A stretch of DNA of 37,790 nucleotides from an uncultured Clostridium sp. (lineage in GTDB: Bacteria; Bacillota; Clostridia; TANB77; CAG-508). Positions 17,448 through 24,969 of the stretch are shown piece by piece (the stretch's first letter is position 1; each line of letters starts with the position of its first letter). The notes below the pieces were generated by a model. That model was not told the origin of the DNA. It saw nothing but the letters and a program-made list of their open reading frames with translations, and searched no databases. The DNA is taken from positions 1-37,790 of the forward strand of contig URWN01000013.1 in NCBI GenBank assembly GCA_900551615.1. Direction: 5' to 3'. Made by a program: the position numbers and the translations under genes.

Positions 17448-18203
17448 ATGTTGAAAGAAAAAATAAAGCAAATAACAAACACAAAACAATTTCATATGTG
17501 TATGGTATTAGTAATAATAGTAGCAATAATATTTGTAGCAGGAGTAATTTCATTAAGATACAATGTAGAAGGAGAAGGAACACCACCATTTACAATATCA
17601 AAAGTATCTATAATAAGTAGTGTAGATGGAACTGATGTTGAAGGTTCAGAAGAAAAGTGGAATTTAAAAGTTAATCAAAATAATGATATATATTTGTACA
17701 TAAAGAAAAATGAAGACTACAAATACACAGAAACAATTGCAGATATAAAACTTGAAAATTTCAATATTACTCAATATCCAAAAGTAGGTCAAATAAAACT
17801 ATTAAAACCTGATGCTGATGCAGAAAATGTTATTTTTAGAAATAGTACTGAAAATGAAACACAAAGTATAATCTACGAAGGAGATATAGAGTCAAATATG
17901 AAACTAATGAAAGTTTCTAACCAAGGTGGATTAGTAGTGTTTAGATATGCTATTAGTGAACTAGGAAATTATACATCAAATGAGGATGAACAAATAAATC
18001 ATAATGAATTATTAAAAAAATTATCAATAAGTAATGATGATTTAAAGTTTAAAGTTTCATTTGATATTAGTATTAATTTAGATTCTAATAAAAGTTATAA
18101 GGCTAATATGAGCTTAGAATTACCAGTTGGAAATGTTGTTGATGACGGCATTCAAAGTCAGGAAAATACTGATTTTAAAAATTTGGTATTTAAGAGAATG
18201 TAA
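17448..18203 (+). CDS. Membrane-anchored extracytoplasmic protein of unknown function
   Basis: The 251-aa product has an N-terminal membrane anchor (about residues 17-36, MCMVLVIIVAIIFVAGVISL). A probably extracellular beta-rich domain follows, with no motif I can name. The absence of cysteines after the anchor suits a surface domain in an anaerobe. The ATG at 17448 lies only 3 bases after GGAGG; the adjacent TTG at 17451 has better spacing, so the start may be one codon later. No promoter fits between the tRNA-Arg end at 17425 and this gene, so its mRNA may be cut from a tRNA-led transcript. A long perfect palindrome follows it (18224-18301). An overlapping frame from 17396 runs through the tRNA and was rejected. 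Confidence 0.75.
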   Translation: MLKEKIKQITNTKQFHMCMVLVIIVAIIFVAGVISLRYNVEGEGTPPFTISKVSIISSVDGTDVEGSEEKWNLKVNQNNDIYLYIKKNEDYKYTETIADIKLENFNITQYPKVGQIKLLKPDADAENVIFRNSTENETQSIIYEGDIESNMKLMKVSNQGGLVVFRYAISELGNYTSNEDEQINHNELLKKLSISNDDLKFKVSFDISINLDSNKSYKANMSLELPVGNVVDDGIQSQENTDFKNLVFKRM

Positions 18204-18223
18204 ATATATAGGTACTAAATTTA

Positions 18224-18301
18224 TTTTGATACTTGCTATATGATGGTATTTGTATTGAACTGAAGTTAATTACAAATACCATCATATAGCAAGTATCAAA
18301 A
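18224..18301. repeat. Perfect 31-bp inverted repeat
   Basis: Arms 18224-18254 and 18271-18301 are exact complements around a 16-base loop. The arm begins TTTTGATACTTGC. It may act as a terminator or RNA-processing stem for the preceding gene, or be a mobile miniature element. No clear T-tract or target duplication is present. Confidence 0.85.
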
Positions 18302-18338
18302 ATCTAGTAATATTATAAACATTTTTACTTAAAAGTAC

Positions 18339-18367
18339 TTGATAATTTTTTTATATCAGTATATAAT
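18339..18367 (+). promoter_or_regulatory. Promoter of the SRP RNA gene
   Basis: TTGATA (18339-18344), a 17-base spacer and TATAAT (18362-18367). The predicted start is about 18375, just before the SRP RNA stem. Confidence 0.8.
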
Positions 18368-18380
18368 ACAAAAGGTAGAA

Positions 18381-18500
18381 AATTTAATCTCTGTATAGAG
18401 AGCAATCCAATAGAGACCTATGAATCTTGTCAGGTCCGGAAGGAAGCAGCAATAAGTAGCAAATCTTTATGTGGAGTGTTCTCTATAGAGGGATTAAATT
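18381..18500 (+). ncRNA. ffs: Signal recognition particle RNA (4.5S-like)
   Basis: The universal SRP domain IV core is present: TCAGGTCCGGAAGGAAGCAG (18430-18449) contains the GGAA tetraloop and the Ffh-binding internal loop. The 5' and 3' ends pair over about 25 bases (AATTTAATC...TATAGAGA with TCTCTATAGA...GATTAAATT). A T-run follows. The RNA binds Ffh and targets nascent membrane and secreted proteins to FtsY/SecYEG. Its place directly before dnaX is conserved in Firmicutes. Exact ends are approximate. Confidence 0.95.
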
Positions 18501-18540
18501 TTTTCAAATTTGTTCTATATATTATAAAGGATGTGATAAT

Positions 18541-20211
18541 ATGGGGTACACAGCTCTTTATAGAAAATTTAGACCTATTACATTTTCAGAACTTGTTGGG
18601 CAAGAACACATCACAAGAACATTAAGAAATCAAATTATAGCAGATAGAGTGGGGCATGCGTATTTATTTAATGGTGGACGTGGTACTGGAAAAACATCAT
18701 CTGCAAAAATTTTGGCAAGAGCAATAAATTGTTTAAATCCAAAAGATGGTGAGCCATGTAATGAGTGTGAAATTTGTAAGGGAGCTTTAAATGGTTCACT
18801 TACAGATATTGTTGAAATGGATGCTGCTTCAAATAATAGTGTTGAAGATATTAGAAGTATTCGAGAAGAGGTCAATTTTTTACCTACAAAAGCAAAATAT
18901 AGAGTATATATAATAGATGAGGTTCATATGCTTTCACCAGGTGCATTTAATGCATTACTAAAAACACTAGAAGAACCACCTGAGCATGTTAAATTCATTT
19001 TAGCAACAACAGAACCTCAAAAATTACCAGCAACAATACTTTCAAGATGTCAAAGATTTGACTTTAAAAGAATCTCAAATGAAGACATTATAAAAAGACT
19101 AGAAATTGTTTGCAAAGAAAGTAACATAGAAGTTACAGAAGGAGCTTTAAAAATCATTGCAGTATTAGCAGAAGGTGCAATGAGAGATGCTTTGTCAATT
19201 CTAGAAAGATGTGTGCAAGATGGAGAAAATAAAATTGATGAAGACAAAATAAAAGATTTAGTAGGAATTCCTAAAATAACATTTGTACATAGTATAGTTG
19301 ATGCAATAGTTGAATATGATATAGATAAAGCACTTGCTAGTATGGATGAAATATTAAATCAAGGGAAAGACCTAAATAATTTCTTATGGGAAATTATTAA
19401 ATATGTAAAAGATGTTTTAATATATAAATCTTCTGGAAAAGCTGATTTATATAGTGAAGAAGAAATATCAAACATTAAAACTTTATCAGATAAAGTTACA
19501 AAAGAAAAATTGGTAGATTTAATTTATGAACTATCAAATCTAGAAAATGATATGAAATGGTCAACACAAAAAACAATAATGTTCCAAGCAGGAATTATAA
19601 AATTATGTAGCAAAGAAGTTGGAACAGGTGGAAATGTAGAAGAAAGACTTGAAAAAATAGAAAATTATTTAAAATCTGGAAAATTGCAAGTTGCAAGTAA
19701 TAGTAATAATTATAATTCAAATTCAGAATATGCTTCAAATACAGTAAATAGTAGCCCTAGAATGCAAGTTACTCAAAATATTAATACAGCTTCAATAAAT
19801 GGAGTAGAGCAAAATACAAATTCTACAGGAACATCTTTTATGGCAAAACAACCTGTAAATACAAAGAAATATTCAAATGATTTAAGTAAAAGTTGGCCTA
19901 AAATCGTTAATGATTTAAAACAAAATGGTAAAATTGTATTGTATACTAATTTGATGAACACAAGAGCTGAGCAAGTAAGTGATACAACTGTTGAAATTAA
20001 ATTCCAAAAAGGTATGACTGCATTTGGAAAGGCCGTGTTGGATAAACAAGAGAATATTAAAGAACTTTCTAGTTTGGTTTCAATGGCATGTGGTAAAGAT
20101 ATGCAAATTAGATATGTATCAGATGCACAAAATCAACAAGTTGTGCATAATCCAGAAGATGATATTCAAAAATTAGCAAAAGATGCTGATATACCATTTA
20201 ATATTATGTAG
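18541..20211 (+). CDS. dnaX: DNA polymerase III subunit gamma/tau
   Basis: DnaX is the ATPase of the clamp loader that places the beta clamp on primed DNA. The Walker A motif GGRGTGKT lies at residues 45-52. The zinc-binding cysteines follow (Cys64, 73, 76, 79, in CLNPKDGEPCNECEIC), then the Walker B-type DEVHML, the sensor segment ATTEPQKLP, and SRCQRFDFKRI. After about residue 370 a variable Asn/Ser-rich linker leads to a C-terminal domain. I chose the ATG at 18541 (MGYTALYRKFRP), preceded by AAAGGATG, because the longer frame starting at 18469 runs into the SRP RNA. The product has 556 aa. It heads the conserved dnaX-ybaB-recR cluster. No clear programmed frameshift site for a short gamma form was seen. 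Confidence 0.96.
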   Translation: MGYTALYRKFRPITFSELVGQEHITRTLRNQIIADRVGHAYLFNGGRGTGKTSSAKILARAINCLNPKDGEPCNECEICKGALNGSLTDIVEMDAASNNSVEDIRSIREEVNFLPTKAKYRVYIIDEVHMLSPGAFNALLKTLEEPPEHVKFILATTEPQKLPATILSRCQRFDFKRISNEDIIKRLEIVCKESNIEVTEGALKIIAVLAEGAMRDALSILERCVQDGENKIDEDKIKDLVGIPKITFVHSIVDAIVEYDIDKALASMDEILNQGKDLNNFLWEIIKYVKDVLIYKSSGKADLYSEEEISNIKTLSDKVTKEKLVDLIYELSNLENDMKWSTQKTIMFQAGIIKLCSKEVGTGGNVEERLEKIENYLKSGKLQVASNSNNYNSNSEYASNTVNSSPRMQVTQNINTASINGVEQNTNSTGTSFMAKQPVNTKKYSNDLSKSWPKIVNDLKQNGKIVLYTNLMNTRAEQVSDTTVEIKFQKGMTAFGKAVLDKQENIKELSSLVSMACGKDMQIRYVSDAQNQQVVHNPEDDIQKLAKDADIPFNIM

Positions 20212-20238
20212 ATTTTCAATTTTAAATTTATAAATAAT

Positions 20239-20265
20239 AATGCTAAATATTATATATTCAGCATT
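20239..20265. terminator. Weak hairpin between dnaX and ybaB
   Basis: AATGCT (20239-20244) pairs with AGCATT (20260-20265), with AAATAT/ATATT inside. There is no T-tract, so it may be only an attenuator or chance palindrome within the operon. Confidence 0.35.
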
Positions 20266-20307
20266 TAATTAAAAAAGTGATAATAAATAAAAAAGGAGGA
20301 TTTTAAA

Positions 20308-20652
20308 ATGGCAAAAAGAGGAGGATTCCCAGGAGGAATGGGAGGATTTGGCGGAATGAACATGAATAATATAATGAAACAAGCCAAAAAAATGCAAGAA
20401 GAAATGCAAAAATCACAAGAGGAGTTATCAAGTAAAGAATTTGATAGTACAGCAGGTGGAGGAGCTATAAGCGTAAAAGTAACAGGAGAAAAAGTATTAA
20501 AAGAAATAAAAATAAAACCAGAAGTAGTTGATCCAGAAGATGTAGAAATGTTAGAAGACTTAATTTTAACATGTGTAAATGAAGCATTAAGAAAAGTAGA
20601 TAGTGCTCAAAGTCAAGAATTTGGAAAATTCAATATTCCAGGATTAATGTAA
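20308..20652 (+). CDS. Nucleoid-associated protein, YbaB/EbfC family
   Basis: This 114-aa protein matches the YbaB/EbfC family of small dimeric DNA-binding proteins. The Gly/Met-rich N-terminus (GGFPGGMGGFGGMNMNN) is typical of Firmicute members. The core follows as NIMKQAKKMQEEMQKSQEEL, VTGEKVLKEIKIKPEVVDPEDVEMLEDLI and NEALRKVDSAQSQEF. A strong AAAGGAGG ribosome site precedes the ATG. It lies between dnaX and recR, the conserved arrangement, which links it to replication and recombination, although its exact role is not settled. Confidence 0.95.
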   Translation: MAKRGGFPGGMGGFGGMNMNNIMKQAKKMQEEMQKSQEELSSKEFDSTAGGGAISVKVTGEKVLKEIKIKPEVVDPEDVEMLEDLILTCVNEALRKVDSAQSQEFGKFNIPGLM

Positions 20653-20678
20653 TATTCTAGCAAGATAATATATGATTT

Positions 20679-20714
20679 GGACATGAAAATTATGTAAATT
20701 TCTAAATCATGTCC
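20679..20714. terminator. Hairpin between ybaB and recR (GGACATG family)
   Basis: GGACATGA (20679-20686) pairs with TCATGTCC (20707-20714), followed by AT-rich sequence with several T's. The stem is the same as in the terminators near 32.9 and 36.4 kb. It may reduce read-through into recR. Confidence 0.6.
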
Positions 20715-20742
20715 ATATTTATTTTATAAAGGAGAAAAAAGG

Positions 20743-21342
20743 ATGTCATTATATTCACCATCAATAGAAAAATTAATAGAAAGTTTTGAAAAATTACCAA
20801 GCATTGGACATAAAACAGCAGCAAGACTTGCATTTTATATATTAAACTGTTCAGAAGAAGAAACAAATGAATTTATAAAATCAATAAAAGATGCAAAACA
20901 TAATTTAAAATATTGTAGTAAATGCTTTAATATATCAGACACAGATCCATGCCCAATATGTTCAAGTCCTAAGAGAGACCAATCTTCAATATGTGTGGTA
21001 GAAGATGTAAGAGATATTGTAGCTATGGAAAAAACACATGAATTTAAAGGAGTATATCATGTGTTACATGGTTCTATTTCACCAATGAACGGAATTGGAC
21101 CAGATGATATAAAAATAAAAGAATTACTTTCAAGACTTATGGATGGACAAGTTAAAGAAGTCATACTTGCAACAAATCCAAGAGTTGAAGGTGAAGCAAC
21201 AGCTATGTATTTATCAAAACTAATAAAACCTCTAGGAATAAAAGTAACTAGAATAGCACACGGAATTCCTGTTGGTGGAGACTTAGAGTATACTGACGAA
21301 ATTACATTAACAAAAGCCCTAGAAGGAAGAAGAGAAATTTAG
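20743..21342 (+). CDS. recR: Recombination mediator protein RecR
   Basis: RecR works with RecO (and RecF) to load RecA on gapped DNA. The 199-aa length is standard. The N-terminal helix-hairpin-helix includes LPSIGHKTAARLAF. The zinc finger has Cys58, Cys61, Cys70 and Cys73 (CSKC...CPIC). The Toprim domain opens with CVVEDVRDIVAMEKT, and the C-terminal Walker-B-like segment contains TRIAHGIPVGGDLEYTDE. An AAAGGAG ribosome site precedes the ATG. It is the third gene of the dnaX-ybaB-recR cluster. The stop codon overlaps the following hairpin. Confidence 0.97.
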   Translation: MSLYSPSIEKLIESFEKLPSIGHKTAARLAFYILNCSEEETNEFIKSIKDAKHNLKYCSKCFNISDTDPCPICSSPKRDQSSICVVEDVRDIVAMEKTHEFKGVYHVLHGSISPMNGIGPDDIKIKELLSRLMDGQVKEVILATNPRVEGEATAMYLSKLIKPLGIKVTRIAHGIPVGGDLEYTDEITLTKALEGRREI

Positions 21343-21373
21343 TGTCCAATAGGGACGGTTCCTTTTGGACACT
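21341..21373 (+). terminator. recR hairpin (GGGACG family)
   Basis: AGTGTCCAA (21341-21349) pairs with TTGGACACT (21365-21373), with inner AGGGAC pairing GTTCCT. It starts within the recR stop codon. Only a weak T-rich tail follows, so termination may be partial. Confidence 0.65.
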
Positions 21374-21424
21374 TTATTATCACATAATAAATAAAAACAC
21401 ATATTATACATTGAGGTGTATTGT

Positions 21425-21598
21425 ATGTGTTTTTCTGATTTTTCCAGTTGTAATTTAATAGGATTAGCAAGCTCACTTGCAATTGCCATAGGAGAAGATA
21501 TAGATGCAGATGAACTTGCAGTATTAGCAGCTTTTTTTACTGCTTTTGCAGACAATCTTGCTATTATTGCAGCTAAAAAGTCTTTAGAAGGAAAGTAA
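21425..21598 (+). CDS. Small 57-aa protein of unknown function
   Basis: A short, mostly alpha-helical protein beginning MCFSDFSSCNLIG, followed by Ala-rich helices (LASSLAIAIGEDIDADELAV, then FFTAFADNLAIIA). It resembles small hypothetical proteins I have seen in other Clostridia, but I cannot name a function. The ATG at 21425 lies 6 bases after a GAGGTG site; an in-frame GTG at 21416 overlaps that site and is less likely. It follows recR, where Bacillus carries bofA, but it is not BofA because it lacks that protein's two long membrane helices. Its 3' end overlaps the 3' end of the converging glycosyltransferase gene by 15 bases. Confidence 0.65.
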   Translation: MCFSDFSSCNLIGLASSLAIAIGEDIDADELAVLAAFFTAFADNLAIIAAKKSLEGK

Positions 21599-22711
21599 TA
21601 TTTTGCAAATATCTTCGGTAGAATGTTTCTTTGCCAAAATTTCTGTATTTTTTTTCATTTCATCTAATTTAGTAGGACTGTCAATAACACTTTTTAAAAC
21701 TTCAAAAGAAGAATCATCTTTTCTAAGCCAAATTCCAGTACCTTTACTCTCCAAAAATTCAGCATTTTCTTCTTCTTGACCAGGAATAGGATTAATAATT
21801 ATCATAGGCAAGTTTGATGCTAAGCTTTCAGAAGTTGTTAAACCACCAGGTTTAGAAATGACTAAATCAGAAATTGACATTAATTCTGGTACTTTATTTG
21901 TAAAAGCCAAAACTTTTACACATTCTTGTTTATTATTTTCTTCTACAATTTTTTCAAATTCAGATTTCATTTTTTCATTTTTTCCAGCAATTGCAATAAC
22001 TTGAATATTATCAAAACGTTTAACTAGATTTTTAAAAATTTCTACGGTTCTAGCTTTTCCAAGACCGAATTCGCCTCCACCAAAAAATAAAATATTTTTA
22101 ATATTTTCTTTTAAATAGAATTCATTTAAAATCTCTTTTCTATTATATGTATTTAAAAATCTAGCAGAAATAGGTATTCCAGTTGCAAATATTTTATTTG
22201 AAGGAATATTTTTTGAAATCAAATAATCTTTCATTTTATCATGTGCAACAAAAAAATAATCAGTATGTTCATTTTCTACTAGCCATTGGTCATGAGGAGA
22301 AAAATCTGTCATTATTGTAGCAATTTTTGCAGATATTTTTCCTTTTCTTTTAAGATAAGCACACATTTGACTTCCAAAAGGATGTGTTGAAATTATTAGG
22401 TCTGGTTGTTTTTCTTTTAAAAGTTTTAAAAGTTTTATTGCTAAAATTTGATTTGATTTTGAAGATATATGCGCTAATGGTCCTTTTTGTGAATCAGAGT
22501 AAATCTTACCCCATGCCCAAGGCATTTTTTTTGCCATTTCTCTATATGCTGCAGTTGTAACTATTTCTATTGGTTTATTTACATATTTCATACAATCAAT
22601 TAATTCTGTTTCACAGTTTGAATAATTATTGTCAATGCATTCTTTTATTGATTTTGCGGCATTTAGATGTCCACCACCATATGATGCATAAAAAATTAAT
22701 ATTTTTTTCAT
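21584..22711 (-). CDS. MGDG synthase/UgtP-like diacylglycerol glycosyltransferase
   Basis: This 375-aa protein belongs to the GT28-type group that includes plant MGDG synthase and bacterial UgtP, which add glucose or galactose from a UDP-sugar to diacylglycerol at the membrane. The N-terminal motif ILIFYASYGGGHLNAAKSI is the hallmark. The segment DLIISTHPFGSQM, the FFGGGEFGLGK strand and the nucleotide-sugar-binding block SDLVISKPGGLTTSESLAS with NPIPGQEEENAEF complete the fold. The UDP-sugar could come from the pyrophosphorylase/PGM pair at 4.4-7.5 kb (inference). The ATG follows a GGAGC-like site. Lipid substrate and sugar number cannot be told from sequence. Confidence 0.87.
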   Translation of the reverse strand: MKKILIFYASYGGGHLNAAKSIKECIDNNYSNCETELIDCMKYVNKPIEIVTTAAYREMAKKMPWAWGKIYSDSQKGPLAHISSKSNQILAIKLLKLLKEKQPDLIISTHPFGSQMCAYLKRKGKISAKIATIMTDFSPHDQWLVENEHTDYFFVAHDKMKDYLISKNIPSNKIFATGIPISARFLNTYNRKEILNEFYLKENIKNILFFGGGEFGLGKARTVEIFKNLVKRFDNIQVIAIAGKNEKMKSEFEKIVEENNKQECVKVLAFTNKVPELMSISDLVISKPGGLTTSESLASNLPMIIINPIPGQEEENAEFLESKGTGIWLRKDDSSFEVLKSVIDSPTKLDEMKKNTEILAKKHSTEDICKILLSF

Positions 22712-22837
22712 AGTATGCTCCTTATATTTTAATATATTAATTTTAGCATAAGTATAGTTTTAATATCAACAAAAATTTGTATAATATTAAAAAATTTGTA
22801 AAAAATAAAAAAGAAAATTAAAGTAAAGGGTGATAAT

Positions 22838-23311
22838 GTGAAAAAAATTTTAAAAATAGCTTTAGCAACAATTTTAATAGCATTATCCACAATTTGTATA
22901 TTTATTGTGGATAAAGGAAGTACAAATAATGTTTCACTTGCAAAAACAACAAGCACATCAGACATTCAGTTAATGGCAAGAGCAATAAATGGTGAAGCAA
23001 GAGGCGAGCCATATGAAGGACAAGTCGCAGTTGGAGCAGTTATTTTAAATAGAGTTAAAGATTCAAGATTTCCAAATAGTATATCAGGAGTTATTTACCA
23101 ACCAGGAGCATTTACCGCTGTATCAGATGGACAAATAAATGCATCTATAAGCGAAGGTTCCACAGTATATAAGGCAGCACAAGACGCAATGAATGGATGG
23201 GATCCAACTGGTGGATGTGTATATTATTTCAATCCAGCAACAGCAACAAACAAGTGGATATGGTCAAGACCGCTGATAAAAACCATTGGAAAACATAGAT
23301 TTTGTAAATAA
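22838..23311 (+). CDS. sleB: Spore cortex-lytic enzyme, SleB/CwlJ type
   Basis: SleB-family enzymes degrade the cortex peptidoglycan during spore germination. The 157-aa product has a signal or anchor segment (about residues 5-25). The hydrolase-2 domain follows: LMARAINGEARGEPYEGQVAVG with the catalytic-type Glu, AVILNRVKDSRFPNSISGVI, YQPGAFTAV, and FNPATATNKWIWSRP. It lacks the peptidoglycan-binding domain of classical SleB and is about half that length, more like CwlJ. The signal segment and the following ypeB nonetheless indicate a SleB role. The start is GTG at 22838 after AAAGGGTGA. ypeB follows after 79 bases. Confidence 0.88.
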   Translation: MKKILKIALATILIALSTICIFIVDKGSTNNVSLAKTTSTSDIQLMARAINGEARGEPYEGQVAVGAVILNRVKDSRFPNSISGVIYQPGAFTAVSDGQINASISEGSTVYKAAQDAMNGWDPTGGCVYYFNPATATNKWIWSRPLIKTIGKHRFCK

Positions 23312-23390
23312 TATAAGACCTAAAAATAGTTAAAAAATTTATAATTTTAATAAATATTTATACCTTTATTAGGCGAGGAAGGATGATTTT

Positions 23391-24764
23391 ATGATAAAAG
23401 TAGAAAACACAAAAATGAAAAGAAATAGAGCCATTATAATAATTGCAATTGTAGTAGTCATTGCAGTTATAGCAGGTTTAATTTCCGTAATTGTAAATGA
23501 CAAAAATGAAGCTAAAACAGCATCACAAAACATGTATAACAGGGCATTTTATGAAGTAGTTGACTATGTTCAAAATGTAGAAACATATCTAGCAAAATCA
23601 TTAATTTCAAGTACTCCTGAACATGGAGCAGAAACACTAACAAATGTATGGAGAGAAGCAAATTTGGCACAGGCATATCTTTCACAATTACCAATTGAAA
23701 GCCAAGAACTAGAAAATACAGAAAAATTTTTAAATCAAGTTAGTGATTACAGTTATTCATTATCAAGAAAAAACATTTACAATGAAAGTTTGACAGACGA
23801 AGACTTAAAGAATTTAAAAGATTTGCATACTTACAGTGTTGAGCTAGAAAATACTCTAAACCAATTATCAGAAGATATAAACTCAGGAAGAATAAAATGG
23901 GGAGAAATCTCAAATAAAGTAAAAACAGCATTTGCTCAACAAGTAAGCACAAGTTCAATGGATGGATTTAGTAATTTGGAAGAAAATTTTCATCAATATT
24001 CAGGTTTAATATATGATGGTGCATTTTCTGATCACATTACAAATGGAGAAAAAAAGGGATTAACAGGTGATGATATTGATGAAGAAACAGCAAAGCAAAA
24101 AGCAATAGATTTTATTGGAAAAGATAATGTTAAAGATGTTGAAAATTTAGGATATTCTGAAAATGCAACAATACCAGAGTATAACTTTTCAGTAAAAACA
24201 AATTCAGAAGACAGCATAAACATTTCAATTTCTAAAAAGGGTGGTCATATAGTTTATATGAATTCAAACAGAAGTGTAAATGCAGAAACAATTTCACAAG
24301 AAGAAGCAAATGCAAAAGGAAAAGAATTTTTAAATAATCATGGAATAAAAGACATGAAAGAAACTTATTATTTAAAACAAGATGGAATTGTAACTATAAA
24401 TTATGCATATGTACAAAATGATGTTGTTGTATATTCAGACTTAATTAAAGTAAAAGTAGCTTTAGATAATGGTGAAGTATTAGGAATTGAAACAAAAGGA
24501 TATTTAAACAATCATACTCAAAGAGACACTTCAAAAGTTAAAATTACTAAAGAACAAGCTAAAAAAACTTTAAATAAGAATTTAGATATTATGTCTGAGG
24601 GAATGGCTATTATTCCTACGGAATTCCAAACTGAAATTTTATGTTATGAATTTAAAGGAAAAGTTGATGATAGAGAGTTTTTAGTTTATATTAATGCTGA
24701 AAATGGTAGGGAAGAAGACATCTTAATTATTACTAATACGCCAAATGGAACTCTAACTATGTAA
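23391..24764 (+). CDS. ypeB: Germination protein YpeB
   Basis: YpeB is needed for SleB to be stored and stable in the spore. The 457-aa product has an N-terminal membrane anchor (about residues 14-34). The family region follows (NMYNRAFYEVVDYVQNVETYLAKSLIS, then TNVWREANLAQAYLSQLPI). PepSY-like repeats lie in the C-terminal half (EETAKQKAIDFIG, SQEEANAKGKEFL, TKEQAKKTLNKNL). The ATG follows GAGGAAGGATG. The sleB-ypeB order and spacing match the known bicistronic operon, which is transcribed in the forespore in Bacillus. A terminator follows at 24770. Confidence 0.93.
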   Translation: MIKVENTKMKRNRAIIIIAIVVVIAVIAGLISVIVNDKNEAKTASQNMYNRAFYEVVDYVQNVETYLAKSLISSTPEHGAETLTNVWREANLAQAYLSQLPIESQELENTEKFLNQVSDYSYSLSRKNIYNESLTDEDLKNLKDLHTYSVELENTLNQLSEDINSGRIKWGEISNKVKTAFAQQVSTSSMDGFSNLEENFHQYSGLIYDGAFSDHITNGEKKGLTGDDIDEETAKQKAIDFIGKDNVKDVENLGYSENATIPEYNFSVKTNSEDSINISISKKGGHIVYMNSNRSVNAETISQEEANAKGKEFLNNHGIKDMKETYYLKQDGIVTINYAYVQNDVVVYSDLIKVKVALDNGEVLGIETKGYLNNHTQRDTSKVKITKEQAKKTLNKNLDIMSEGMAIIPTEFQTEILCYEFKGKVDDREFLVYINAENGREEDILIITNTPNGTLTM

Positions 24765-24769
24765 AAAAT

Positions 24770-24805
24770 TGGGATTAAGGTGTTACCACTTAAAATCCCT
24801 TTTTA
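24770..24805 (+). terminator. Terminator after ypeB
   Basis: GGGATT-AAGGTG pairs with CACTT-AAAATCCC and is followed directly by TTTTT. It is a classical intrinsic terminator for the sleB-ypeB operon. Confidence 0.75.
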
Positions 24806-24814
24806 GTTTGTTAA

Positions 24815-24907
24815 AAGAGATTATTATATATTAATATTTCAGAAAAAATACTTCTTCGGGTCTTCCATTGGGATTTTTTCTTTAATATTAATATATAATA
24901 ATCTCTT
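24815..24907. repeat. 93-bp inverted-repeat element
   Basis: Perfect 24-bp arms (24815-24838 and 24884-24907, opening AAGAGATTATTATA) enclose a second stem, GAAAAAAT/ATTTTTTC (24842-24849, 24873-24880). It lies between two ordinary terminators of the converging ypeB and vanW genes, so it is not needed for termination. It may be a miniature mobile element or an RNA hairpin. Confidence 0.8.
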
Positions 24908-24922
24908 ATTAAAAATAAAAAT

Positions 24923-24966
24923 AAAATCGAGATTTGGGGTTCAGTATATAAGCCCCATAATCCCAA
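24923..24966 (-). terminator. Terminator of the VanW gene
   Basis: On the minus strand GGGGCTT...AACCCC forms a stem just after the VanW stop, followed by a T-rich run (ATTTTATTTTT). Flanking TTGGGATT echoes the ypeB terminator. Confidence 0.6.
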
Positions 24967-24969
24967 TTT

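Noticed and set aside
17396..17620. A 74-aa plus-strand frame starting within the tRNA-Arg
   Set aside because: It overlaps the tRNA T-arm and the well-supported gene at 17448 in another frame, has no ribosome site, and its sequence is not protein-like.
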